Part shown: positions 48,393-58,088 of the stretch, piece by piece
Numbering within the stretch: position 1 is the first letter of the stretch
How the letters are laid out: the number at the start of each line of letters is the position of its first letter
NCBI GenBank assembly: GCA_023382655.1
Contig: JAHDWK010000002.1
Location: forward strand, 248,001-312,000
Length of the DNA: 64,000 bases
Direction of reading: 5' to 3'
From: Anaerolineae bacterium
GTDB taxonomy: Bacteria > Chloroflexota > Anaerolineae > Promineifilales > Promineifilaceae
The notes under the pieces: generated by a model
What the model was told of the DNA's origin: nothing
What the model saw: only the letters and a program-made list of their open reading frames with translations
The model's database searches: none
Program-made: the position numbers and the translations under genes

Positions 48393-50108
48393 TTAGAGCG
48401 GTTGCCAGGCAGCGTTGTAGGCGTTGGCTACGTCATCGTCACCAAAGTTGATATCGCCGTTAACCACAACGACCGCCTGCACACCGTTGGCATATTTGAT
48501 GATGACACTGCGCAAGGCAGCCCCACTGTTCATGCTAGCTGGGAATGCGCCACCTTTGGAATAGTACAAACCCTTACCAGCGCCATGTGCGCCCCAGCCA
48601 AGCTCCTCGGCATCCATCTGTGCGCGCATAGCGGCCGAGAGCAGGTCGTTGGTGTCTGACAACTTATCCACAAACATAGACAGTTCCGCAATTGACAAGT
48701 GGACGCCCGCCGAACCGGGCTTAAGCGTCCAGTCACTATAACTTGTACCACCCGATTCCCCTGGTGGATCAGGATAGAACTCAGTGGGGTCGTCCGCGTC
48801 GGGTTTCCATTGCACATTCGGAATGCCCAGCGGATCAAAAATCTGTTTTTGGACATAGTTGATAAAGTTTTGACAGGTCGCTTTACTCTGGTCGGAGTCA
48901 TCTTCTAAGTGACCGTTCAGGTATGCAGCCACGATACGCGCCAGTCCATAATTTGTGTTTTCATATTTTGGCACTTTGTCGGCCAAATTGATGCCGTTCT
49001 CAACCAGTTCTTGTAGGGCGTCATAGGTGACGACGCCTGAACGAAAACCACTGGTGTGGTTAAGCAGCTCTTTGACGGTGACCGTTTTTACGCTGGCCGG
49101 AATGTCCCAGGAGGTGGGAAGATGGAGGTGGATGGGTTCGTTGATGGTCAGCCCGTTCTTTTCAATAAGCTGTAGCAGGGCTACGGCCGTAATTGTTTTG
49201 GTCACACTGGCCGGATTGAACCAATCGTAAACGGTGAACTCCTGGGCGGGAGGGTTAGCGGCCGTGCGTTTAGGCCCGGCCGCCCAGGCGCGTATGGCCG
49301 ACCCGTAGCGCACCATAAAACCATACTTCACCACCTTCCCATCAAGTTGTGCCCGAAGGCTGGCGGCAAATACGTCAATTGAGAATCGTTGCCCATCTAC
49401 TACAAGTGGTACATGTCGCCTACCTTGGGGAGCGGCATCCGATAGGACGGCAAAAGCATTGGAGGGATGATAAGCCACCACACGCAGCATGCCCACGCCA
49501 CAGTTGGTCATGGAGCGCATCACGCGATGGCACGCCCCAGAAATGTTCCGGTTAAAGAAACTTTTGTTCGTGAGGATAGTCCAACGATTGCCGCCAGCGC
49601 GTGGAAAGGCAACAGAGAGGACTTTTTGCCCGGCTGCGGTGAACTCTACCATCTTGTCGTGGCATTCGTCAGGAATGTTGCGATTAAAGAAGCTTTTGTT
49701 GGTAATGATACTCCAACGATTACCGCCAGCCGGTGGAAAGGCAACCCAGAGAATTTTTTGCCCGGCTGCGGTGAACTCTACCATCTTGTCGTGGCATTCG
49801 TCGGGAATATTGCGGTTAAAGAAGCTCTTGTCTGTAATGACGCTCCAACGATTACCGCCAGGTGGCGGAAAAGCGACGCACAGAATCTTATGCCCGGCCG
49901 CGGTGAATTCGAGCATTTTCTCATGACATTCGTCGGGAATGTTGCGATTAAAAAAGCCTTTGTCGGTCACGATGCTCCAGCGGTTGCCTCCTTCAAACGG
50001 AAAGGCAATGCAACGAAAGCGGGCGCCTTTTGAGGCAAACTCCTTCATCGTTGCCAGACATTCAACCGGAACGTTTTTGGTAAAAAAAGTAGGATTCCAT
50101 GGTGTCAT
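48393..50108 (-). CDS. Tandem-repeat protein with C-terminal beta-lactamase-fold domain
   Basis: About the first 220 residues are four to five ~43-residue repeats with consensus GGNRWSIITNKSFFNRNIPD then ECHDKMVEFTAAGQKILWVA. The rest (about 235-571) is a serine hydrolase with NPASVTKTITAVALLQ (SxxK), a YENTNYGLARI tyrosine motif and late KGLYYSKGGAFPAS. The repeats are nearly identical in DNA between 49560 and 49990, which shows recent duplication. Architecture recalls hydrolases with a repeat tower before a beta-lactamase-fold protease, for example fungal polyglycine hydrolases; that link is by layout only. Confidence 0.8.
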   Translation of the reverse strand: MTPWNPTFFTKNVPVECLATMKEFASKGARFRCIAFPFEGGNRWSIVTDKGFFNRNIPDECHEKMLEFTAAGHKILCVAFPPPGGNRWSVITDKSFFNRNIPDECHDKMVEFTAAGQKILWVAFPPAGGNRWSIITNKSFFNRNIPDECHDKMVEFTAAGQKVLSVAFPRAGGNRWTILTNKSFFNRNISGACHRVMRSMTNCGVGMLRVVAYHPSNAFAVLSDAAPQGRRHVPLVVDGQRFSIDVFAASLRAQLDGKVVKYGFMVRYGSAIRAWAAGPKRTAANPPAQEFTVYDWFNPASVTKTITAVALLQLIEKNGLTINEPIHLHLPTSWDIPASVKTVTVKELLNHTSGFRSGVVTYDALQELVENGINLADKVPKYENTNYGLARIVAAYLNGHLEDDSDQSKATCQNFINYVQKQIFDPLGIPNVQWKPDADDPTEFYPDPPGESGGTSYSDWTLKPGSAGVHLSIAELSMFVDKLSDTNDLLSAAMRAQMDAEELGWGAHGAGKGLYYSKGGAFPASMNSGAALRSVIIKYANGVQAVVVVNGDINFGDDDVANAYNAAWQPL

Positions 50109-50829
50109 AAAAGTTTCCTCCGAACAAGGTTTTTGGGAAAAACATCAATCCCCGGTCTTGTAACTGCTTACTGTTGGCTGCTTACTGACTACTGGGTTAC
50201 AAATCAGCCATTTCGTAAAGTGATGACTGCTTGCCGATTACTGTAAACTCTCCCCTGTCCCGCCGTCATGTGACCCCTGCCCCAAATCTTGTCCCAAATC
50301 TCCATAGGGCATCCGCAGTGAGAGCATGATGCGTGACACGTGATGCGTGAGGTCTCTCCGGTCACGCATCACGTACCACGTGCAACGCCGGACCCCACGA
50401 AATCCCGTAGAGCCAAAATCGAATGTCTTGTACGGCTTGCACTTTAGTCAGTTAACAAATGCACACCGGTCACCGCATTAATAATGTGGATAAGACGGCC
50501 CCCTAGATTGGCGTGGGACCCAGGAGGCGTGCCGTCAACGTGAACTAACGGCGGCACAGCAGTTGGCGGGGACTCAGCATTGTCGGGCGGAAATTTGGCG
50601 CAATCGCAGCTAACTCGTTCGCTGACCGATGAGGAATGTCGCTAATACCTGCATCTGGCACGGTGTGAACCTGACCAATAGGCGCAAAGAAATAGGTAGA
50701 TTGGCAGACTTTGAAGTCTCACCGGTGGAAAATTTGGGTGGTGCGAGCGAGTCGGACACGGGGAGATTGTAGGGAAAAAGGGGGGTGGTGGCGTTAACGG
50801 CCGTTTTGGGGCACCATGTCTAAAGTCTG
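50109..50829. other. 720-bp spacer with two repeat blocks and no recognised gene
   Basis: At 50158-50200 a degenerate TAACTGCTTACTGTTGGCTG, CTTACTGACTACTG block occurs. At 50325-50392 a hairpin is formed by GCATGATGCGTGACACGTGA and GGTCACGCATCACGTACCAC. From 50400 to 50829 the sequence has stops in all frames at short distances and no tRNA-like or riboswitch-like pattern I can name. ACGGCCGT occurs near 50798. It separates two minus-strand transcription units and probably holds promoter sequences. Confidence 0.5.
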
Positions 50830-51621
50830 TTATGAACCGGTACTGGCATAGTGGCGCAGGCCAAACAACCAGAAACGATAACCGATGAAAAGAAGAATGA
50901 CCGCCACCAGCGGCGCAATCCAGGCCAAGATCAGCGGGGTTTCTTTGCCCAATAAATAACTGGCCGGGTAGTAAGAAGCCAGGCCATAAGGAATGAAGAA
51001 GGTTAACAACACGGTGATGGCAATTGGATAGATCGTCAGTGGGTATTTGGCAAATTCGTGCGTTTCAAAGACGACACGAATCATGGGCACAGAGTCCATG
51101 ACCCAGAAAGCAGACACGGCCGTAATCAAGTTGAGCGCGATAAAGATCAGGCCACCACTGATCACGACTAACACGAGGTAAACAATCTTGCCCGGCGTCC
51201 AGGTCACATCGAGGGCAGAGGCAGCCGAAAACACCAAAACCAGTCCCACCAGAAAATTACCAACGCCATCATGACAAAAGCGGTCGGCCAATAAATGAAA
51301 CAGCGGGTTCACGGGGCGCACGAGGAAGCGGTCAAATGCTCCCGTGCGCACATACTGTTCACCCAATGTCCACAGGTTGTCGGCAAACATGTGGTTCAGG
51401 GATTTGGCCAGCGTCAGCAAGCCATAAATCAGCCAGATTTCGGCCAACGTCCAGCCAGCCAAACTGGGAATCTGGCGCATGACGACCCAAATTGCCAGCA
51501 GTCCGGCCATTTGCATAAAAATAGTGGAGGACGCACCGATGAGAAAATTGGAGCGGTACTCCATCAGGATTTTGAAGCGGTTTTTGAGGAAGAGCCAATA
51601 CAGGCTGGCGTAGCGTCGCAT
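50830..51621 (-). CDS. ABC-2 type permease subunit
   Basis: The 263 residues have six hydrophobic segments, including FLIGASSTIFMQMAGLLAIWVV, GNFLVGLVLVFSAASALDVTW and ITVLLTFFIPYGLASYYPAS. The PxTIYPxxITxxLTFFIPYG region is diagnostic of the ABC2_membrane_6/DUF990 family. With the 51629-52444 permease and 52441-53442 ATPase it forms an exporter; substrate unknown. Confidence 0.85.
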   Translation of the reverse strand: MRRYASLYWLFLKNRFKILMEYRSNFLIGASSTIFMQMAGLLAIWVVMRQIPSLAGWTLAEIWLIYGLLTLAKSLNHMFADNLWTLGEQYVRTGAFDRFLVRPVNPLFHLLADRFCHDGVGNFLVGLVLVFSAASALDVTWTPGKIVYLVLVVISGGLIFIALNLITAVSAFWVMDSVPMIRVVFETHEFAKYPLTIYPIAITVLLTFFIPYGLASYYPASYLLGKETPLILAWIAPLVAVILLFIGYRFWLFGLRHYASTGS

Positions 51622-51628
51622 ACGGCCG

Positions 51629-52444
51629 TTACCCTCCCTGCACCGTCACCTTGCGCACCGAAACCTTGAAGACCCGGCGCGAAAGGATGCCTAATAAAAG
51701 CAAATAAACCAGTTGAATGCCCCAAATGCGGGGCATATCCGCCAGTGGGGTGATACCGCTCAACAAAGAGACAGGCACATACAAAGCATGGGAAAATGGG
51801 AGAATGGCCGCAATCGTTCGCAGCCAATCCGGCATCATTGCCAGCGGCACCAGTGCGCCGCTAAAAAAGGTGGCAATGCCAAAGCGCATGACACCCAGCC
51901 CCCATGTTTCCGTGCTGTAAAAGGACACGCAGCCCACAATCCAGTCAAAACAGAAGAGAACTGCATTGCCTAATACCAACGAGATGATAAACGCCAGCCA
52001 GATGAGCGGATCGGTGGGCAGTTGAAAATGGAACAGCAGCCAGGCAACAATGGCCAGGGGAATTTGCACCACCAGCCCGACGCCTACTTCGGCAATATTG
52101 CGCACGTAGGTGGCCGCCTGAAAATCGAGCGGTCGAAGCAGCTCAATCCCCATCTGGCCTTCGCGCATCAAAGTACCAAAGTAGAAAATCGTGCCACTGG
52201 TGTTGGCAAGCGGGATGAAGATTTGGGCGAGAACGATGTAGTTGAGAGTTTCAGCCTGGGTGAGGCCACTGAGCGTTTCCTGATTGGCGTAAACGGCCGT
52301 CCAGAAAGCGACCATGATGATAATCGCAATGATCTGCACGATATATTGCATCCACACCCAGATGCTGTAAGCCATGAACACCTTGGGTATGACGGCGGCA
52401 AAGGCGCCATAAATGTGCAAACGGCGGCGGATGGTGGTGATCAT
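51629..52444 (-). CDS. ABC-2 type permease subunit
   Basis: The 271 residues resemble the partner permease in length and layout (IWVWMQYIVQIIAIIIMVAF, WLLFHFQLPTDPLIWLAFII, FSGALVPLAMMPDWLRTIAA, then LPFSHALYVPVSLLSGI). The two genes therefore give a heterodimeric channel. Its start overlaps the ATPase stop by four bases (ATGA). Confidence 0.87.
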   Translation of the reverse strand: MITTIRRRLHIYGAFAAVIPKVFMAYSIWVWMQYIVQIIAIIIMVAFWTAVYANQETLSGLTQAETLNYIVLAQIFIPLANTSGTIFYFGTLMREGQMGIELLRPLDFQAATYVRNIAEVGVGLVVQIPLAIVAWLLFHFQLPTDPLIWLAFIISLVLGNAVLFCFDWIVGCVSFYSTETWGLGVMRFGIATFFSGALVPLAMMPDWLRTIAAILPFSHALYVPVSLLSGITPLADMPRIWGIQLVYLLLLGILSRRVFKVSVRKVTVQGG

Positions 52445-53442
52445 ACGGCCGTCTCCTGTTTCAGGGCGCCCTGGTAAATTTGTTTGATAATCAAAGACAA
52501 ATCGGGTTCGGTTAAGGAAAAATCCTGCACTTCAATTTGCTGCATGATCGAGGAAGCCACTTTGCTGGCACTCGTCTGCGAGCGATCAAAACGCAGCACC
52601 AGACGGCGCTCTTCGCGGTTGATGATTTCGGCATGTGGTGGCACTTCCAGACTGTTAAGGGAAACGGCCGTATCAAAAGCAATCTCGCGGTATTTGCCAA
52701 AGCGGTTCTTAATGACCTGCAACGAGCCATCATAAATCAGACGGCCGTTATCAATAATCATCACGCGCGGGCACAACTCCTCAATGTCCCCCAAATCATG
52801 GGTTGTCAAAACGACCGTGGTTCCTTTTTCGCGGTTCTGCGCCTTGATAAATTCCCGAATGCGCTCCTTGACCAGCAAATCCAGCCCAATCGTCGGTTCA
52901 TCCAGATAAACCACTTTGGGTTCATGAATCAGTGTCGCCGCCAGTTCGGCACGCATCTTTTGCCCCAGAGACATGTTGCGGATCGGTTTGGACAACAACT
53001 CCGTCAGATCCAATGTCTCCGCAAACTGGTCGAGTAATTCGCGGTATCGTTTGTCTGGCACTTCATAAATTCTGGCGACCATGTTGAGCGATTCGATCAG
53101 CGCCAGGTCCCACCACAACTGGGTGCGCTGCCCAAAGACGACACCAATGTCGCGGGCATTGTTCACGCGGTCGCGGTGGGGATCGCGACCCAGGACGCGC
53201 ACCTCACCGCCAGAGGGAACCAGAATCCCGGTCAGCATTTTAATCGTGGTGGATTTGCCCGCCCCGTTGACGCCAATGTAGCCAACCATCTCCCCTTCGT
53301 CAATCTCAAAGCTGACTCCGTCAACGGCCGTTACCGATTTATGGTGCGGTTTAAACAGGGCTTTAACAGAACCGACAACACCCGGTTCCTTTTGCGGCAC
53401 CCGAAACACCTTCGCTAATTCTCTTGCTGCAATCACTGGCAT
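52441..53442 (-). CDS. ABC-2 exporter ATP-binding protein
   Basis: The 333-residue ATPase has GYIGVNGAGKSTTIKMLTGI (Walker A), NMSLGQKMRAELAATLIHEP (signature with LGQ), VVYLDEPTIGLD (Walker B) and LTTHDLGD (switch histidine). The C-terminal 80 residues form the domain typical of NatA/DrrA-type drug or lipid exporters. First gene of the exporter operon. It belongs with the two downstream permeases. Confidence 0.93.
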   Translation of the reverse strand: MPVIAARELAKVFRVPQKEPGVVGSVKALFKPHHKSVTAVDGVSFEIDEGEMVGYIGVNGAGKSTTIKMLTGILVPSGGEVRVLGRDPHRDRVNNARDIGVVFGQRTQLWWDLALIESLNMVARIYEVPDKRYRELLDQFAETLDLTELLSKPIRNMSLGQKMRAELAATLIHEPKVVYLDEPTIGLDLLVKERIREFIKAQNREKGTTVVLTTHDLGDIEELCPRVMIIDNGRLIYDGSLQVIKNRFGKYREIAFDTAVSLNSLEVPPHAEIINREERRLVLRFDRSQTSASKVASSIMQQIEVQDFSLTEPDLSLIIKQIYQGALKQETAV

Positions 53443-53481
53443 ACATCACCTCCCAAAAAGTAACGGCCGTAAAGGTGCCTG

Positions 53482-53919
53482 TCAGCCTGCTTGTAGTGAC
53501 TTGCGCATGAAGAAACGCTGGTACCCTTCTGGGAATGCTTCCAGGACGCCAAACACTTCATAGCCGCAATGCGTATAAAAATCCGGCGCTTGAAAGCTGA
53601 AGGTGTCCAGGTAGGCGCTATGGCAGCCGCGCCGCCGCCCCTCGGCTTCAGCGACGGCCATAAGCTGTGTGCCGTAACCTTGCCCTCGTAAACTGGCTTC
53701 TACCCACAGGGAGCTGATGTGCAGCCAGCCGCGTCCCGCTCTGGCCAGAACGCCGCCATGAATGACGCCATCGTCGTTACGAAGAAAGACAACAAAGGCA
53801 GTGTCGCCAGCGGCGGGCACATGCCCCTCATTGTATTGGTGCAACCCATTCCAGACGACCAGTTCGTCTTCCGGTGTGGGTGAAGTCTCCATCTGCACCT
53901 GTATTTTATGGCTCATCAT
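53482..53919 (-). CDS. GNAT-family N-acetyltransferase
   Basis: The 145 residues (or 144 from the second Met) contain LHISSLWVEASLRGQGYGTQ (the acetyl-CoA loop R-G-Q-G-Y-G), HSAYLDTFSFQAPDFYTHCG and YEVFGVLEAFPEGYQRFFMR. This AYLDTFSFQAxxFYxxxGY form is a widespread GNAT subfamily of unknown acceptor. It ends the glycosyltransferase-GNAT pair. Confidence 0.9.
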   Translation of the reverse strand: MMSHKIQVQMETSPTPEDELVVWNGLHQYNEGHVPAAGDTAFVVFLRNDDGVIHGGVLARAGRGWLHISSLWVEASLRGQGYGTQLMAVAEAEGRRRGCHSAYLDTFSFQAPDFYTHCGYEVFGVLEAFPEGYQRFFMRKSLQAG

Positions 53920-53924
53920 TTCAT

Positions 53925-55061
53925 CTATACCAGTTCTTCAAGCAGCCGGACGGCGTCATCCGGCCCTGGCAGCGCTCGAAATTCATCTCGCATCCTGGTG
54001 GCGGCGTGTTGATAGCCGGGGTCGGCCAACAGTTCGGTGGCCGCCGTCTGCACGGAGTCCGATGTAGCTTCGATAGGGTCCAGAACCTTGCCCAGTCCCA
54101 ACTGCTGGCAGCGGGCGGCGTTGAGAAGCTGGTCTGCGCCCATGGGGATCAGGAGGGAGGGACGGCCGTGCAACAACGCGCCGCTTACACTACCAGACCC
54201 ACCGTGCGAGACGATCAGCTGGCAATGGGGCAAGATTAAATCTTGGGCAATGTACTGTTCAATATAGACATTGGCCGGTTGTGGTCCCAACTCCGCCGGA
54301 TCGAGGAAAGGCCCGACAGTGACAATAACATTAACAGGCAAGTCACGCAGCCCGGCAAGTACCCGCGTAAACAGGTCGCCGGATTCCAGGTTAAAAACGG
54401 TGCCAAGCGTGAAATAGACGGTGGGCTGATCGGGCAGTGAGGTCAGCCAGGCGAGCGCTTTTTCATTTGGGGATGGGGCCGGGCGAAAGCTAAACCCGGT
54501 TGGCGGCAAAGGGTAGGCCGGGTCGCGGAAGCCAGGAGGGAATGGGGATAGCGCCAGGTGGCGGCTGAGCATTTCCAGCCGGGGATCAGGCGGTAGGGCG
54601 TAGTCGGCGCGTAGTTCGTTGAGCGCCTCTCCCACCACTTCAGTGCGCACAAAAGAACCAGCCGCCATGACCAACACAGTGGCATATGGCAATCCCAGGT
54701 ATTCGGCGGCAATCATGCTGCCGAAATCAGTCTCGTCGCACACCAGCAGGTCGGGCTGCCACTCCTGGCACAAGGCTATTGTCTGCGGTACCCGGTTTTG
54801 CGCGCCACGCCGGGCAAAGCGATCACGGAATTCCTGGTCTTCGCGGGCGGCGTCCAGCGGGTGCAGGGGGCGTTTTTCTGGCGGGCCGGGTGCGCCAGTG
54901 CCCAGGGAAAATACGGTGAAACCGGCGGCGGCTACGGTGGCGACCATGCCCGGCCCGCAGCCAAAAGTGATGGTGTGGTTCATGGTCACGGCCGTGCGCG
55001 CCACCGAGACCAGCGGCACAAAATGGCCAATACCGCCGATAAATGTGAACAAAATACGCAT
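53925..55061 (-). CDS. Glycosyltransferase, GT1 family (UGT/MGT-like)
   Basis: The 378 residues begin MRILFTFIGGIGHFVPLVSV, with an N-terminal acceptor domain and a C-terminal donor domain with VYFTLGTVFNLESGDLFTRV and QLIVSHGGSGSVSGALLHGR followed by PSLLIPMGADQLLNAARCQQ. Compared with the other two GT1 proteins in the window it is shorter and divergent. It is 18 bases after the UvrB stop and is likely on the same transcript. Confidence 0.9.
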   Translation of the reverse strand: MRILFTFIGGIGHFVPLVSVARTAVTMNHTITFGCGPGMVATVAAAGFTVFSLGTGAPGPPEKRPLHPLDAAREDQEFRDRFARRGAQNRVPQTIALCQEWQPDLLVCDETDFGSMIAAEYLGLPYATVLVMAAGSFVRTEVVGEALNELRADYALPPDPRLEMLSRHLALSPFPPGFRDPAYPLPPTGFSFRPAPSPNEKALAWLTSLPDQPTVYFTLGTVFNLESGDLFTRVLAGLRDLPVNVIVTVGPFLDPAELGPQPANVYIEQYIAQDLILPHCQLIVSHGGSGSVSGALLHGRPSLLIPMGADQLLNAARCQQLGLGKVLDPIEATSDSVQTAATELLADPGYQHAATRMRDEFRALPGPDDAVRLLEELV

Positions 55062-55078
55062 CAGGGTATCGCCACTCC

Positions 55079-57154
55079 CTAATCGCCGATCTCGTAAGAA
55101 ATCCCCGCCGCATCCAGCCGCCGCATCCGTTCCCAGGCAGGCAGGTCGCCATCAGCGCCCGCTTCTTTCAACACCATGATCTGCCGCAGTTCCACAATCT
55201 GATCCCGCAGTTGAGCCGCTTTTTCAAACTCCAGCGCTTGCGCCGCCGCCTTCATTTGTTTCTCCAACTCCGTGATGATTTTATGCAGTTCATCTTTGGG
55301 CAGTTCGGCGACGGTGGTATACCCTTCGCGCTTCTCGGCCAGCGCCAGTTCTTTCTCATGGGCAATGTCATCGGTCAGATCACGTACCGCTTTATGGATG
55401 CTGCGTGGCTCAATGCCGTGTTCTTCGTTGTATTCCCGTTGCACGGCGCGGCGGCGATTGGTCTCATCAATCGCCATCTTCATCGAGTTGGTCATCCTGT
55501 CTGCATACATGATGACCTTGCCTTCCACATGCCGCGCCGCCCGGCCAATCGTCTGAATCAAGGAGGTGCCAGAGCGCAAAAACCCTTCCTTATCCGCATC
55601 CAAAATAGCTACTAGCGACACTTCCGGCAAATCCAACCCTTCGCGCAGCAAGTTGATGCCCACCACCACATCAAACACACCCATGCGCAAATCGCGCAAA
55701 ATTTCGGTGCGCTCGATGGTGTGTACTTCCGAATGCAGGTAATGAACTTTCACGCCCATTTCTAACAAATAATCGGCCAGGTCTTCGGCCATGCGCTTGG
55801 TAAGTGTTGTGACCAATACCCGTTCGCCATGCTCTGTGCGCTGGTTGATCTCCCCCAACAAATCATCCACCTGGCCGCGTACCGGGCGTACTTCTACTTC
55901 AGGGTCCAACACGCCGGTGGGACGGATGACCTGCCGCACCACTTCGGCCGAATGTTCCATTTCAAACGGGCCAGGCGTGGCGCTGGTGAAGATCGCCTGA
56001 TAGACGCGCTCACCAAACTCTTCAAAGTTGAGCGGGCGGTTGTCCATGGCGCTGGGCAGGCGGAAGCCGTAATCCACCAGGGTTTGTTTACGGCTTTTGT
56101 CCCCGGCGTACATGCCGCGAATTTGGGGTATGCTCATGTGGCTTTCGTCAATGACCAACAGGTAGTTGCCGGGGAAATAGTCCAGCAACGTCCAGGGTGG
56201 CGTGCCCTCATCGCGCTGGTCTAAGTGGCGGCTGTAGTTTTCAATGCCGGAAGTGAAACCAATTTCGCGCAGCATTTCCAGGTCATAACTGGTGCGCTGC
56301 TCAATGCGCTGTGCTTCCAGCAGCATGTTGCGTGATTTGAACCAGGAGATGCGTTCCTGCAACTCCTGGTCAATATCTTCAATCGCCTGCTGCAATTTAT
56401 CTTCGTCAGTGACAAATTCGCGGGCGGGGAATACCTTCACCTTTGCCATTTCCAGCAGCACTTCGCCGGTCAGGGCGTCAAATTCGGCAATGCGCTCTAC
56501 CTCATCGCCCCAAAATTCCACCAGGTAGGCGGATTCGGCGTAGGCGGGGAAGATTTGCAGGGTATCGCCGCGCACGCGGAAGGTGCCGCGTCGTAAGTCC
56601 AGGTCGTTGCGGTCGTATTGAATGTCTACCAGGTGACGCAGCAAGAGGTCACGGCGGTAGGTTTTGCCGCGTTCGATTTCTACGGTGACTTTACCCCACG
56701 CTTCCGGGTTGCCGATACCGTAAATGCAAGAGACAGAGGCGACAATGATGACGTCCTCGCGACTGAGCAGGTTGGACATCGCCAGCAAGCGCAACCGGCC
56801 GATCTCATCATTGATTTGCGTCTCTTTTTCGATGTACAGGTCGTGGCGGGGGACGTAGGCTTCGGGCTGGTAGTAGTCGTAGTAGCTGACGAAGTAGGAG
56901 ACGGCGTTTTTGGGGAAGAATTCGCGGAATTCGCTGTACAGTTGGGCGGCCAGGGTTTTGTTGTGGGCGATGACGAGGGTGGGGCGCTGCGTTTGCTGGA
57001 TGACGTTGGCGATGGTGAAGGTTTTGCCGGTGCCGGTGGCGCCGAGCAGGGTTTGAAAGCGGTCGCCTTTCTCGATGCTTTCTACAAGTTTAATGATGGC
57101 CTCGGGCTGGTCGCCCATAGGCTGGAAGTCGGAAACAAGCTCAAATTTGGGCAT
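55079..57154 (-). CDS. uvrB: Excinuclease ABC subunit B
   Basis: From ATG 57154, seven to eight bases after TTTGGAG, the 691 residues start [35 protein letters not shown] is Walker [21 protein letters not shown] contains the beta-hairpin that clamps DNA, and later helicase motifs include [20 protein letters not shown] and [19 protein letters not shown]. The C-terminal UVR helix pair is [20 protein letters not shown]. It performs damage verification in nucleotide excision repair with UvrA and UvrC, which are not in the window. Confidence 0.97.
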   Translation of the reverse strand: MPKFELVSDFQPMGDQPEAIIKLVESIEKGDRFQTLLGATGTGKTFTIANVIQQTQRPTLVIAHNKTLAAQLYSEFREFFPKNAVSYFVSYYDYYQPEAYVPRHDLYIEKETQINDEIGRLRLLAMSNLLSREDVIIVASVSCIYGIGNPEAWGKVTVEIERGKTYRRDLLLRHLVDIQYDRNDLDLRRGTFRVRGDTLQIFPAYAESAYLVEFWGDEVERIAEFDALTGEVLLEMAKVKVFPAREFVTDEDKLQQAIEDIDQELQERISWFKSRNMLLEAQRIEQRTSYDLEMLREIGFTSGIENYSRHLDQRDEGTPPWTLLDYFPGNYLLVIDESHMSIPQIRGMYAGDKSRKQTLVDYGFRLPSAMDNRPLNFEEFGERVYQAIFTSATPGPFEMEHSAEVVRQVIRPTGVLDPEVEVRPVRGQVDDLLGEINQRTEHGERVLVTTLTKRMAEDLADYLLEMGVKVHYLHSEVHTIERTEILRDLRMGVFDVVVGINLLREGLDLPEVSLVAILDADKEGFLRSGTSLIQTIGRAARHVEGKVIMYADRMTNSMKMAIDETNRRRAVQREYNEEHGIEPRSIHKAVRDLTDDIAHEKELALAEKREGYTTVAELPKDELHKIITELEKQMKAAAQALEFEKAAQLRDQIVELRQIMVLKEAGADGDLPAWERMRRLDAAGISYEIGD

Positions 57155-57243
57155 GGTATTCTCCAAAGGCGGCGCGGTTGGAAACCGGCCGCAGTGGGTG
57201 TCAGAACGTAAGTTCCAATTCTACCACAGTTTGGAAATGAGTA

Positions 57244-57304
57244 GTGCCAGGCAAGGGGCAGTTCGATCCGGTCAATTGTGGTGGTTTTGCCCCTTGCCGG
57301 GCAC
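57244..57304. repeat. Imperfect dyad between uvrB and the DUF1992 gene
   Basis: GGCAAGGGGCA (57250-57260) and TGCCCCTTGCC (57288-57298) are perfect 11-base arms, and outer GTGCC/GGCAC arms extend them with one mismatch. It covers the divergent promoter region and overlaps the proposed -35 box of the plus-strand gene. It may be an operator or another dispersed hairpin. Confidence 0.6.
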
Positions 57305-57323
57305 TGACTAAAAATGGTATAGT
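57294..57323 (+). promoter_or_regulatory. Possible sigma70-type promoter of the DUF1992 gene
   Basis: TTGCCG and TATAGT are separated by 18 bases, and the start codon follows 47 bases later. The -35 box deviates from TTGACA at two positions. Confidence 0.4.
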
Positions 57324-57370
57324 ATTTGTGTTAATTTTCACAAACACGCATAACCTGTGAGGACAAACCA

Positions 57371-57901
57371 ATGGATGATTACATGAAAGATTCAATGCAA
57401 AACGCGGTGGAGAAGGCCAAACATCAACAGCGGATGAGGGGTGATTGGAATGATCTGATGGAGGATATTATTCAGGAGGGGGTGGAGAAGGGGATGTTTG
57501 ACAATTTGCCAGGGAAGGGGAAGCCGCTCGATCTGAAGAGTAATCATTTTGAGGCGGGGCAGGAGTTGGCTCATTCGATTTTGAAGGAGAATGATTTGCC
57601 GCCAGCCTGGATTATGGAGCGAAACCAGGTGTTGGCGGAAACGGCCGAACTGCGGGCGGAGATTGCGCGAAAGTGGGCGTGGCATGGGGAACGGTTCACG
57701 GCCGTGACCACCCCCAACGAACGCGACCGCCTGACCATCTCTTGGGATGACACCTGTCTGAAATGGATAACGCAGATTGAGAAGCTGAACAAACGCATCA
57801 ATACGTACAATTTGAAACGGCCGTCGGCCAACATGGAATTGTTCAAACTAAACCTGGAGGCGGAATTGCAACGAGCGGGCGCGGCGCGGTGGTTGCGTTA
57901 G
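57371..57901 (+). CDS. DUF1992 (DnaJ-C28-conserved-domain) protein
   Basis: The 176 residues contain MEDIIQEGVEKGMFDNLPGK, GKPLDL, then ELAHSILKENDLPPAWIMER, the characteristic conserved block of DUF1992, found alone in bacteria and fused to a J domain in eukaryotic DNAJC28. The rest is helical (LTISWDDTCLKWITQIEKLN). Function is unknown. It lies between uvrB and the sigma factor gene. Confidence 0.9.
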   Translation: MDDYMKDSMQNAVEKAKHQQRMRGDWNDLMEDIIQEGVEKGMFDNLPGKGKPLDLKSNHFEAGQELAHSILKENDLPPAWIMERNQVLAETAELRAEIARKWAWHGERFTAVTTPNERDRLTISWDDTCLKWITQIEKLNKRINTYNLKRPSANMELFKLNLEAELQRAGAARWLR

Positions 57902-57902
57902 G

Positions 57903-57958
57903 CGAGATGGAGAGATTGGGCTAATGGATCTCTTTGGCCCCCAATCTCCTAATCTCAA
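57903..57958. repeat. AGATTGGG / CCCAATCTCC hairpin repeat
   Basis: GAGATGGAGAGATTGGGCTA is answered by CCCCCAATCTCCTAATCTC. It follows the DUF1992 stop, where a stem could act as terminator. Its units match those translated inside the synthase at 19556-19605. Confidence 0.65.
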
Positions 57959-58004
57959 AGGATGAGGAGCGGATGACCGCTCTTTTTTTACGCCTGAGTT
58001 AAAC

Positions 58005-58034
58005 TTGACAAAATATATACAAAACAGATATAAT
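58005..58034 (+). promoter_or_regulatory. Near-consensus sigma70 promoter of the sigma factor gene
   Basis: TTGACA (58005-58010) and TATAAT (58029-58034) are both perfect, with an 18-base AT-rich spacer. Transcription would begin about 58041, leaving a ~48-base leader to the chosen ATG. Confidence 0.8.
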
Positions 58035-58088
58035 CTGCGTGTTTGTACACAAATGAGCGGCTCAAGAGATGGTCGCAAGGAGATGGTG

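Noticed and set aside
50400-50829. Possible structured RNA or tRNA in the long spacer
   Set aside because: No cloverleaf, T-loop, or known riboswitch core could be recognised by eye; a covariance-model search would be needed to claim one.
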